Of a DNA stretch of 64,000 bases, positions 1 to 7,443 are shown one piece after another. The DNA is from Methylocystis heyeri (GTDB taxonomy: Bacteria > Pseudomonadota > Alphaproteobacteria > Rhizobiales > Beijerinckiaceae): positions 2,852,001 to 2,916,000 of the forward strand of contig NZ_CP046052.1 in the NCBI RefSeq assembly GCF_004802635.2, read 5' to 3'. Within the stretch, counting starts at the first letter, position 1. Each line of letters starts with the position of its first letter. The notes beneath the pieces are model-generated. The model was not told where the DNA came from and searched no databases. It worked only from the letters and a program-made list of their open reading frames with translations. The position numbers and the translations under genes were made by a program.

Positions 1-108
1 CTCCCGGATCTGGCCGTCGCAATCTGTGACCAGAGCGCTATGGCCCTGGTGCAGAGCGAGTTGGGAAGGTCCGACATCGATACGAAAGCTCAACGCTGCG
101 GCTCCTTC

Positions 109-1779
109 TCATGCGCGTCGACAAAGCTCGCCTCGCTTCGCCAACTGCTCGATGCGATCCGCGGTGCGCAGAGCCACCGCCTGGATCGTCAGCGAAGGGT
201 TGACGCCGCCCACGGTCGGGAAGACGGAGCCGTCGCAAACCCAAAGATTGCCGATGTCCCAGCTTCGGCAGTCGGCGTCCACGACGCTGGCGCGCGGATC
301 GTCGCCCATGCGCGCCGTGCCGCCGAGGTGATTGGCGTCCTGCTCCTGGCGGAAAGTGTTGCGCACGCCGGCCGCCTTCATGCTCAGCTCCATCTGGTCG
401 AGAGCGTGACGGATCAGAGCTTCGTCGTTCTGCGTCCAGGCGTAATGAATGCGGGCAATGGGCAGACCGTCGTCGTCTTTTTCCTCGTCCAGGGTGACGC
501 GATTACGCTCGTCGGCCATCGCTTCGCCGACCATTTTGACCCCGACCATGTGATTATATTTGGTCATCTCCTCGCGTAGCGCCGCGCCCCACAGCCCGCG
601 CGAACCGGTCAGCACCGTCGCCCATTCGATCGGGAGCGGGCCCTGCGCCATCCAGCAATAGCCGCCGTGAAAATCCTTGTTGTCGTCGTAGTTCCAATGT
701 TCGGTGACCGTGGTCGAGGGCGGCGCCTTGTACCAGCGGATCTCTTCATCGACCTCGCCGAACACCGCCTGGTTGGGCTGGGTCATCAAATTCTTGCCGA
801 CGAGGCCGGAGGAATTGGCGAGCCCATCGGGAAAACGGTCGTTGGCGGACATCAGCAGCAGCCGCGGCGTCTCCACCGCATAGCCGGCGACGACCACGTT
901 CCTGGCGCGCTGGAAACGCCACTGGCCCTCGCGGCGATAATGCACGCCGGTCGCGAGCCCACGCCGATCGGTCTCGATCCTGCCGACCATCGCGAGGTCG
1001 CGCACTTCCGCGCCCGCGGCCATGGCGCGCGGAATCCAGACGATCAGCGCGCTCTGTTTTGCGTTGGTGGAACAGCCGAAACGGCAGAAGCCGCGATAGA
1101 CGCAGGGCGGCGATTTTCCACGCGGGGCGGAGACGGTGGCGAGCGGAGTGGGGCTCCACGCCATGCCGAGCGCCTCGGCGCCGCGCGCCAGCACCATGCC
1201 CGCGGCGTTGACGGGATGGGCGCGGTAAGGATAGCGCGGGCGCTTCGGCCCCCACGGATAGTCGATCGGGCCGGAGATCGCGAGCGCCTGCTCGGCTTCT
1301 TCATAGTAGCGCCACATCTCGCGCCAATCGAGCGGCCAGTCGGCGCCATAGCCCATCTTCGAGCGCGCCTTGAACCATTCGGGACGGAAGCGCAGCGAGA
1401 CCATCGCGAAATGCACCGTCGAGCCGCCCACCGCCCTGCCGCTGTTCTTGGCCCCCATGATGAGCCAGTCGTTGCCCTCGACGATACGGTTTCCGGTCCA
1501 ATAGAGCTTGGTCTGTTCGGTCTCGTCGGAGGCGAAATCTTCGAGCGGCCTGAAGAACGGACCGGCGTCGAAGCCGATGGCGGTAAAACCTTTCTCGGCG
1601 AGGCGGCAGAGCAGCGTCCCTCCTCCGGCGCCCGTGCCGACAATCGCGAAATCCACCTCCTCGTCGTCGTCATACTGGCGCATCGGCACATATCCGCCCG
1701 GCGTGAAGACATCCGGCGCGCGCCCGCCCCTGGCCCGCGGCTCGGCGAAGGCGTCGCCGACATGGTCTTCAAACGACAT
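109..1779 (-). CDS. GMC-family FAD-dependent oxidoreductase
   Basis: A protein of 556 residues that probably oxidises a sugar, polyol or sugar acid with FAD and passes electrons to the respiratory chain. The dinucleotide-binding motif GTGAGGG lies at about residues 48-54. The C-terminal GMC region holds HLGGTARMGDDP and GGVNPSLTIQA, where the family carries its active-site His and Asn. The start chosen is the ATG at 1779 behind GGAGAACC; it overlaps the end of the upstream subunit 3-like gene by 11 bases, as expected for coupled translation. No Tat signal is visible, so localisation is unclear. The family resembles the large subunit of membrane-bound gluconate, 2-ketogluconate and sorbitol dehydrogenases. 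The substrate cannot be read from the sequence. Confidence 0.88.
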   Translation of the reverse strand: MSFEDHVGDAFAEPRARGGRAPDVFTPGGYVPMRQYDDDEEVDFAIVGTGAGGGTLLCRLAEKGFTAIGFDAGPFFRPLEDFASDETEQTKLYWTGNRIVEGNDWLIMGAKNSGRAVGGSTVHFAMVSLRFRPEWFKARSKMGYGADWPLDWREMWRYYEEAEQALAISGPIDYPWGPKRPRYPYRAHPVNAAGMVLARGAEALGMAWSPTPLATVSAPRGKSPPCVYRGFCRFGCSTNAKQSALIVWIPRAMAAGAEVRDLAMVGRIETDRRGLATGVHYRREGQWRFQRARNVVVAGYAVETPRLLLMSANDRFPDGLANSSGLVGKNLMTQPNQAVFGEVDEEIRWYKAPPSTTVTEHWNYDDNKDFHGGYCWMAQGPLPIEWATVLTGSRGLWGAALREEMTKYNHMVGVKMVGEAMADERNRVTLDEEKDDDGLPIARIHYAWTQNDEALIRHALDQMELSMKAAGVRNTFRQEQDANHLGGTARMGDDPRASVVDADCRSWDIGNLWVCDGSVFPTVGGVNPSLTIQAVALRTADRIEQLAKRGELCRRA

Positions 1780-2413
1780 GGCGGTTCTCCGCTCTCGCCC
1801 GATCCTGTTCCTCCTCGGGATGAGCCTCCACGGCCTCCCAGGGATCGCGCCGATCGGCGTCGAGCCTGACATAGCCGCGCGGGCTCGCAGGCCCGCCCCA
1901 GCCGATTTCGCTCCAGGCGGTCGGATGGCTGTAATAGGCGTTGACGACGTCGTGCAGCACGCGCCTGGCGAAGAACAATTGCGAAGGCATGCCGCGCCAG
2001 AGCGGCCCGACGAGCCGGTTTTCGGCCATCAGCGAAATCATCACGTCCTGATCGGCCGGGGGCAGTTCGTGAAACGGCAGCTTGCGGCGCTCGCGCGCGG
2101 CGGCGTCGAGAGCGGCCAGCGCCGCCTTCCAGGCTTCGCCCTGCGGCAGCATTTGCGCGAAGCGGTAGCCGTCGACGCGGTTGGCGAACATTTTTTCGTC
2201 GATATAGGCGGCGATCGGAACGGGCGGACGATCCGCCGGCTGCGGGATGATGCGGCCGCAGAGCGCCCGCAGCGTCTTCCACTCGTCGCTGGAAAAAAAA
2301 CGCGGCCCGGGATGCACGGAAAGGCGGGCGTCGATGGCGCGCCGCGTCGCCTCGTTCCAGGAAAGCGTGTTGCGTTTGAGGAGAACGTCGTAACCCGGAA
2401 ATCGATCGGTCAC
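1769..2413 (-). CDS. Gluconate 2-dehydrogenase subunit 3-like protein
   Basis: A protein of 214 residues. The central part (FFSSDEWKTLRALCGRIIPQ, then PVPIAAYIDEKM) is typical of gluconate 2-dehydrogenase subunit 3, the small partner of GMC dehydrogenases. Family members often carry a Tat signal, but none is seen here, so export of the pair is uncertain. Translation starts at GTG 2413, whose last two bases with the next base form the TGA stop of the upstream gene (GTGA overlap). The 3' end overlaps the GMC gene, so the two are almost certainly made together as subunits of one enzyme. Confidence 0.82.
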   Translation of the reverse strand: MTDRFPGYDVLLKRNTLSWNEATRRAIDARLSVHPGPRFFSSDEWKTLRALCGRIIPQPADRPPVPIAAYIDEKMFANRVDGYRFAQMLPQGEAWKAALAALDAAARERRKLPFHELPPADQDVMISLMAENRLVGPLWRGMPSQLFFARRVLHDVVNAYYSHPTAWSEIGWGGPASPRGYVRLDADRRDPWEAVEAHPEEEQDRARAENRHVV

Positions 2414-3423
2414 TGGCGCTCTCCCTCGATCAGATTCAGCGCGGCGAGACCCGCGAGCGCAAGGCCCGAAAAACTCGGCGGGGCAGGAATGGGCGGGCCG
2501 TCGAGCGCATTCTGGCGCCAGTTGCGCCAGCCGCCCATGCCCCGCGAGACGCCATAGCTGTGGAAGCCGACCCCGGCCATGCCGAGGAACGAGGTGAGGC
2601 CGAGCCAGAATCTTGCGAGCGGGCGCTTGCGCGGTGCGGGATTGAGAGCGGCCTCGGCGGTCAGCGCCGCAGCGATCGGCGGCAAGGTCACGGGCAGGAA
2701 CATCGCCGGATTCTGGAAACTGCCGCGAAAATGCAGCAACGCGGCTTCGGCCGTCGCGCCGAGCAGGCCGATGCTCGAAAGCGCCGCGAGCGCGCGCCCT
2801 GCCGAGAGCCCCATGAAGCGGGGTTTCTTGTGGCTCTCCCGCGCGCTGGCGATACGGTCGGCGGCGAGCCCGGTCAGGCCGGAGAGAATGAGCGCGAAAG
2901 GAGCGCCCACCGGCGCCCCATAGAAAAAATTCTCCCAGCGGAATCCGCCGACGCGCTTTCCCACATTGTAGAAATGAAAGCCCGCGCCCGCCGCGCCCAC
3001 CGCGATCCCCGCCCAATAGACGAGGCTGCGCCCCGTGCGGCCTGCGTGCGTCGACGCCCCCTGCGCGCTGGCGGCGATGTCGAGAGCCGAGCAGATCAGC
3101 GGAACGTACATGATCCTGTTGTGGAAGGAGCCGCGGTAATGCTCCATCGCGCTGTCGGCGAGGACCGAGGCCGCCAGCGTCGCGGCGGCGCCGCGCAGCT
3201 GCAGGACGGGGCGCTCCCGATGGAGTTGCGTCACGGGGAGTGGGGCCGCCCTACCTCCCCCTGCGTGGGGAGGTCGACCGCCAAAGGCGGTCGGATGGGG
3301 GGCCAAGACAGCTAGTGTTGGTTGTTTTTCGCCCCACCCCGCCGCTTCGCGGCGACCCTCCCCCTCGAGGGGTGGGTAGGCGCCCTCCGCCCGTTTCAAA
3401 TGGCTGTTCTGGAGAGCTCTCAT
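2410..3423 (-). CDS. Membrane protein with internal duplication, function unknown
   Basis: I do not recognise a named family. The 337-residue protein contains two copies of one unit: each starts with HYRGSF/HFRGSF plus N and M, runs through hydrophobic helices, then shows GAGFHFY/GVGFHSY, a GG-W patch and a G-P-AP patch, and ends in a further hydrophobic helix. About six to eight membrane segments are likely. The ATG at 3423 lies 5 bases after the stop of the preceding gene, with a GGAGGAG site inside that gene's 3' end, so this is the natural start. Residues about 15-62 are encoded by a palindromic repeat (3240-3390) that looks inserted in frame. Position in the operon suggests a membrane anchor or electron-transfer partner for the GMC dehydrogenase; this is inference. 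Confidence 0.7.
   Translation of the reverse strand: MRALQNSHLKRAEGAYPPLEGEGRREAAGWGEKQPTLAVLAPHPTAFGGRPPHAGGGRAAPLPVTQLHRERPVLQLRGAAATLAASVLADSAMEHYRGSFHNRIMYVPLICSALDIAASAQGASTHAGRTGRSLVYWAGIAVGAAGAGFHFYNVGKRVGGFRWENFFYGAPVGAPFALILSGLTGLAADRIASARESHKKPRFMGLSAGRALAALSSIGLLGATAEAALLHFRGSFQNPAMFLPVTLPPIAAALTAEAALNPAPRKRPLARFWLGLTSFLGMAGVGFHSYGVSRGMGGWRNWRQNALDGPPIPAPPSFSGLALAGLAALNLIEGERQ
3240..3390. repeat. Palindromic interspersed repeat inside a coding region
   Basis: About 150 bases with several perfect hairpins: ACCTCCCC/GGGGAGGT at 3253-3274, CGACCGCC/GGCGGTCG around an AAA loop at 3275-3293, then GCCGC/GCGGC and a CCCTCCCC-CTCGA-GGGG-TGGG block up to about 3385. This C/G-rich arrangement resembles intergenic palindromic repeats common in alphaproteobacteria. 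Here it is read in frame and adds roughly 50 residues (for example PPLEGEGRREAAGWGEKQ) near the N terminus of the membrane protein. No second copy was noticed in this window. Confidence 0.65.
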
Positions 3424-3427
3424 AAGA

Positions 3428-4534
3428 TCAGCGCTCCTCCACCAGAAATTTCGCGGCGTCGGCGCTCTTGAACTCCAGCCCGTGTCCCGGCCGGCTGAGA
3501 TCGGGCGCGATCTGGCCGGCGCAGGGAACCGGCGCGCCCTCGAACAGCATCGCTTCGATCCTCGCGTGGTCATGGAACCATTCCAGATGGCGCAGGCGCG
3601 GCGCGGCGCAGGCGGCGTGCAGATGCATCGCCGGGCCGCAATGTCCGGAAAGATCGATGTGATGGGTTTCGCACAGGATCGCGACGCGCAGAAAGCCGGT
3701 GACGCCGCCGCAGCGGGTCAGATCGGCCTGCTGGCAATCGACCGCCTGCGCCGAAAGCATGCGCTCGAAATAATCGAGCGTGTAGCCATATTCGCCGGCG
3801 GCGATGTCCATGCCGCCCGGCGCGCTGGCGCGGATCAGCGCGAGGCCTTCGAGATTGTCGGAAGACACCGGCTCCTCGAACCAGCGCACATCAAGCTCCC
3901 CGATCGCCTGCGCCATGCGCAGCGCTTCCCGCGCGGAGAACGCGCCGTTGGCGTCGACGAATAGCGCCGCGTCGCCCGCGGCCCGCCGTGCGACTTCCAC
4001 CCGGTGCGGATCGAGGCCCGGATCGGAACCGATCTTGATTTTGACCGAGCGGCAGCCGTCGCGCCCGACCCAGTTTTCGAGCTGGGCGCGCATTTTGTCG
4101 TCGCTGTAGGTGGTGAAGCCCCCGGAGCCGTATATCGGAACGCTGTCGCGGATTCTGCCGAGGAGCGTCGCGAGTGGCAGGTCGAGAAGCCGCGCCTTGA
4201 GGTCCCACAGGGCGGCGTCGACCGCGGAGATCGCCGTCGACGCCAGCCCCTCGCGTCCGAGATTGCGCACCGCACGCTGCATGGCGCCCCATGCCCTCGA
4301 CGGATCGAAAACGTCCAGCCCCTCGACCGCGCGCGCCAGCGTCGCTGCGATGAGGCCTGCGATCGACGCGTCGGCATAGGTGAATCCCAGACCCTCGCGT
4401 CCGCCCGCAAAGGCCTTCACCAGCACCAGCGTCGTCGCGTCCCAGGCGAATGTCCCGTCGGCCTCCGGGCCATCGGTCGGAATCGTATAGGCGGCGGTTT
4501 TCAGTTTCTCGATCCGGGCTTCGACGCGCGTCAT
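3428..4534 (-). CDS. Enolase-superfamily enzyme (mandelate racemase/muconate lactonizing type)
   Basis: A protein of 368 residues, normal for the superfamily. It shows the KIK motif at about residue 163 (base catalyst lysine), VDANG at about 191 and EEP at about 219 (metal ligands), and GEYGY near 245 for the third ligand. CGPAMHLH near 300 carries a His in the C-terminal barrel, where many sugar-acid dehydratases have a catalytic His. This points to proton abstraction alpha to a carboxylate, most likely as an acid-sugar dehydratase. Start ATG 4534 has an AAAGGAG site 9 bases upstream. It follows the ThDP enzyme by 24 bases and precedes the membrane protein by 4 bases. Racemase or epimerase activity is also possible. 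Confidence 0.85.
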   Translation of the reverse strand: MTRVEARIEKLKTAAYTIPTDGPEADGTFAWDATTLVLVKAFAGGREGLGFTYADASIAGLIAATLARAVEGLDVFDPSRAWGAMQRAVRNLGREGLASTAISAVDAALWDLKARLLDLPLATLLGRIRDSVPIYGSGGFTTYSDDKMRAQLENWVGRDGCRSVKIKIGSDPGLDPHRVEVARRAAGDAALFVDANGAFSAREALRMAQAIGELDVRWFEEPVSSDNLEGLALIRASAPGGMDIAAGEYGYTLDYFERMLSAQAVDCQQADLTRCGGVTGFLRVAILCETHHIDLSGHCGPAMHLHAACAAPRLRHLEWFHDHARIEAMLFEGAPVPCAGQIAPDLSRPGHGLEFKSADAAKFLVEER

Positions 4535-4558
4535 GGCGGAACGCTCCTTTCGCGTCGG

Positions 4559-6346
4559 TTATTTGTCGCCCGGCAGCACGGAGCTGAAGAGTTGTCGCGC
4601 CGTATTCGCCAGAATGGCTCCCTCGCGCTCGTCGCCCTTGATCAGCATGGAGGTGAAATTGCGCATCTGCTCCAGGCTGACATGCGGCGGCAGAGGCGGC
4701 ACCTCCGGATCGGTCTTGAATTCGATCACGACGGGGACGCTCGCCGCGAGCGCCTGCTCCCAGGCGGCGCCGATATCCTCGGGATCGTCGACATAAATTC
4801 CCTCGAAGCCGAGCAGGCGGGCGAATTTGTGATAGGGAACGTTGGGCAGCTCCTGCGAGGCGACGAATTTGGGGTCTCCCTCCATCACGCGCTGCTCCCA
4901 GGTGACCTGGTTGAGATCCTCATTGTTGAACACCCCGAGGATCCAGGTCTTGTTCTCCCACTTGCGCCAATATTTCGCGACCGTGATCAGCTCCGCCATA
5001 TTGTTCATCTGCATCGCTCCGTCTCCGACGAGGCCGATGACCGGACGATCAGGACAGGCGAATTTCGCGGCGATGGCGTAAGGCACGGATGCGCCCATCG
5101 AGGCGAGCCCGCCCGACAGCGACGCCATCATGCCGCGCCTCATTTTAAGGTCGCGCGCGAACCAATTGGCGCAGGAGCCCGAATCGCTGGTGAGCACGAC
5201 GCCCTCGGGCAGGCGCGGCGAAAGCTCCCAGGTCACGCGCTGCGGATTGATCGGATTTGCCTTGGCGTGGGCGCGCGCTTCCAGCGTCTTCCAGGACTGT
5301 GCGACCCATTCCTCCACGCGCTCGCGCCAGGCCCGGTCGGTCTTCTGGCGCAGCAGCGGCAGCAGCGCGGCGAGCGTTTCCGCAGCGTCGCCGACCAGAT
5401 TGACCTCCATCGGATAGCGGATCGACAGCATATCCGCCTTCAGGTCGATCTGGACGCCGCGCGCCTGGCCTTCTTTCGGCAGAAACTCGGAATAGGGAAA
5501 TCCCGAGCCGACCATGAGCAGCGTGTCGCACTCCATCATCATCTTGTAGCTGGCTTCGGTCCCGAGCAAGCCGATCGAACCCGTGACCCAGGCCAGTTGA
5601 TCGGGCAGCGCCGCCTTGCCGAGCAGCGCCTTGGCGCAGCCCGCGCCGAGCTTCTGCGCCACGGCGATGACTTCATCGGTCGCGCCCAGCGCGCCGGCGC
5701 CGACCAGCATGGCGACCTTGGAGCCCGCGTTGAGCGCATCGGCGGCGCGCTGCAGATCCGCCTCATAGGGGATCGTCTTCGGCCGCGCATAGCCGACGCC
5801 GGAAAACACCGCGCCATGCTTGCGCGGCGGATCTTCATAGGGAAGATCCTGAAGATCATTGGGCAGAATGAGAGCGCAGACCTTGCGTTCGGCCACCGCT
5901 ATCCGAACCGCCCGATCGACGAGGTGACGCACCTGAGCCGGCGCCGAAGCCTGTTGCACGAAGGCGCCGGCGACATCCTTGAACAGGTTCTGCAGATCCA
6001 GCTCCTGCTGGTAATGCGCGCCCATCGCCGTGCGCGCCTGCTGCCCGACGATCGCCAGCACCGGCTGGTGATCCATCCGCGCGTCATAGAGACCGGTCAG
6101 AAGATGCGAGGCTCCCGGCCCCGAAGTCGCGATGCAGACGCCCAGCTCGCCGCTGAATTTGGCGTAAGCCGAAGCCATGAAAGCCGCCATCTCCTCGTGA
6201 CGCGCCTGGATGAATTCGATTTTTCCGGGAGCCCGATTCATTGCGCCGAAGACGCCGTTGATGCCGTCGCCCGGATAACCGAACATCCTGCGCACGCCCC
6301 AGGCGTGCAAACGATCGATGAGGAAATCGCCGACGGTGGTGCTCAT
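4559..6346 (-). CDS. ThDP-dependent enzyme, pyruvate oxidase/acetolactate synthase-like
   Basis: A 595-residue ThDP enzyme. The N-terminal PYR domain has GYPGDGINGVF and the conserved Glu in RHEEMAAFMA at about residue 51. The middle domain spans about 190-330. The C-terminal PP domain has GDGAMQMNN at about 437, the Mg/ThDP motif. Length and motifs match the poxB-like group annotated as thiamine-pyrophosphate-requiring proteins, which act on pyruvate or another 2-keto acid. The start ATG 6346 is preceded by GAGGGG; a longer frame to 6475 lacks a good site. It is the first gene of a minus-strand run of five that looks like one operon, so it may process a keto acid made by the downstream enzymes. 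Confidence 0.82.
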   Translation of the reverse strand: MSTTVGDFLIDRLHAWGVRRMFGYPGDGINGVFGAMNRAPGKIEFIQARHEEMAAFMASAYAKFSGELGVCIATSGPGASHLLTGLYDARMDHQPVLAIVGQQARTAMGAHYQQELDLQNLFKDVAGAFVQQASAPAQVRHLVDRAVRIAVAERKVCALILPNDLQDLPYEDPPRKHGAVFSGVGYARPKTIPYEADLQRAADALNAGSKVAMLVGAGALGATDEVIAVAQKLGAGCAKALLGKAALPDQLAWVTGSIGLLGTEASYKMMMECDTLLMVGSGFPYSEFLPKEGQARGVQIDLKADMLSIRYPMEVNLVGDAAETLAALLPLLRQKTDRAWRERVEEWVAQSWKTLEARAHAKANPINPQRVTWELSPRLPEGVVLTSDSGSCANWFARDLKMRRGMMASLSGGLASMGASVPYAIAAKFACPDRPVIGLVGDGAMQMNNMAELITVAKYWRKWENKTWILGVFNNEDLNQVTWEQRVMEGDPKFVASQELPNVPYHKFARLLGFEGIYVDDPEDIGAAWEQALAASVPVVIEFKTDPEVPPLPPHVSLEQMRNFTSMLIKGDEREGAILANTARQLFSSVLPGDK

Positions 6347-6562
6347 GCCCCTCGCCTTTCGCTGGGCGGCGCGACGCTCAAAGCCTGCGCCCGCGCTCTT
6401 TGGAAAAACTGCGAGCCTGGACGCTCGCATCCTTCTCATCGCCCCCGCGGCGTTTTTCCAACTATCGCCGACCACTGCGAAAACAAGCTGCGCCGACGGG
6501 CGGAAAACAAGCTCCCTTGTCGCCTTCGGACGGCCGCCGATTTAAGCTGCAGGAGGGAGAAC

Positions 6563-7372
6563 ATGGCGCCGCGCCCGTTCTGGAAAGGCTATCTGAAACT
6601 CTCGCTGGTGAATTGCCCCGTCGCGCTCACGCCCGCGATCACGGAAGACAAGAAGCTGCGCTTTCATATTCTGAACCGTGACACGGGCAATCGCGTGGTC
6701 AGCCGTTTCATCGACGAAGGGAGCGGCGAGCCGGTCGAGGACGAGAACAAAGCCACGGGCTATGAAAGAGGCGCCGACGATTACGTCCTCCTCGAAGAAG
6801 ACGAGCTCGATGCCGTCAGCCTCGAGAGCGCCCGCACCATCGACATCGAGACCTTCACGCCGGGCTCGAGCGTCGGCTGGATCTGGCGCGACAGACCCTA
6901 TTATCTGACGCCCGACGATCCTGTCGGAGAAGAAGCTTTTTGCGTCATCCGCGACGCCATGAAATCGGCGCGCGTCGTCGGAATTTCGCGCCTCGTGCTG
7001 TTCCGGCGCGAGCGCGCGGTCATGCTGGAGCCGCGCGACAACGGCCTCGTTTTGTGGACATTGCGCTATGGCGACGAGGTGCGCGGCGCAGAGGAATTTT
7101 TTGCAAATATCGAAGACGGCGAATGCGACCCCAAGCTGCTCGACCTCGTTTCGACCTTGATCAAGGTGCGCAGCGAAGCCTGGAGCCCGGCCATGGCCGC
7201 CGATCCCATCCGCGACAGGCTGCTCGGCGTCATAGATTCGAAAAAGAAACACAGGCCGCCGCCGCGCGTCAAAGCGAAGGAGACCGAGGCGCAGCCGAAA
7301 AATGTCATCGACATCATGGAGGCTCTGCGCAAGAGCATCGCACGCGAAAAAAGCGAGGGCGACCGGAGATGA
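6563..7372 (+). CDS. ku: Non-homologous end joining protein Ku (first copy)
   Basis: A 269-residue Ku-core protein starting MAPRPFWKGYLKLSLVNCPV, the usual opening of bacterial Ku. Further motifs are RFIDEGSGEPVE, the DYVLLEEDELDAV stretch and a basic C-terminal tail after residue about 225 that probably aids DNA binding or LigD recruitment. Ku homodimers bind DNA double-strand ends and recruit LigD. The ATG is preceded by GGAGGGAGA. The gene is divergent from the ThDP operon and convergent with ligD, so it has its own promoter in 6347-6562 and may be controlled separately from the second ku. Confidence 0.93.
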   Translation: MAPRPFWKGYLKLSLVNCPVALTPAITEDKKLRFHILNRDTGNRVVSRFIDEGSGEPVEDENKATGYERGADDYVLLEEDELDAVSLESARTIDIETFTPGSSVGWIWRDRPYYLTPDDPVGEEAFCVIRDAMKSARVVGISRLVLFRRERAVMLEPRDNGLVLWTLRYGDEVRGAEEFFANIEDGECDPKLLDLVSTLIKVRSEAWSPAMAADPIRDRLLGVIDSKKKHRPPPRVKAKETEAQPKNVIDIMEALRKSIAREKSEGDRR

Positions 7373-7443
7373 TCTGCCCGACGTCCATTGCGGCCGCGAT
7401 CACGCCGACCGATGGGAAGTTGCGGGCGTCAAGCATCGGCTTG

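Noticed and set aside
4004-7372. A 1,122-codon plus-strand open frame
   Set aside because: Only its last 269 codons (Ku, from 6563) have family features. The rest is antisense to the ThDP and enolase-superfamily genes, where high GC leaves the opposite frame open.
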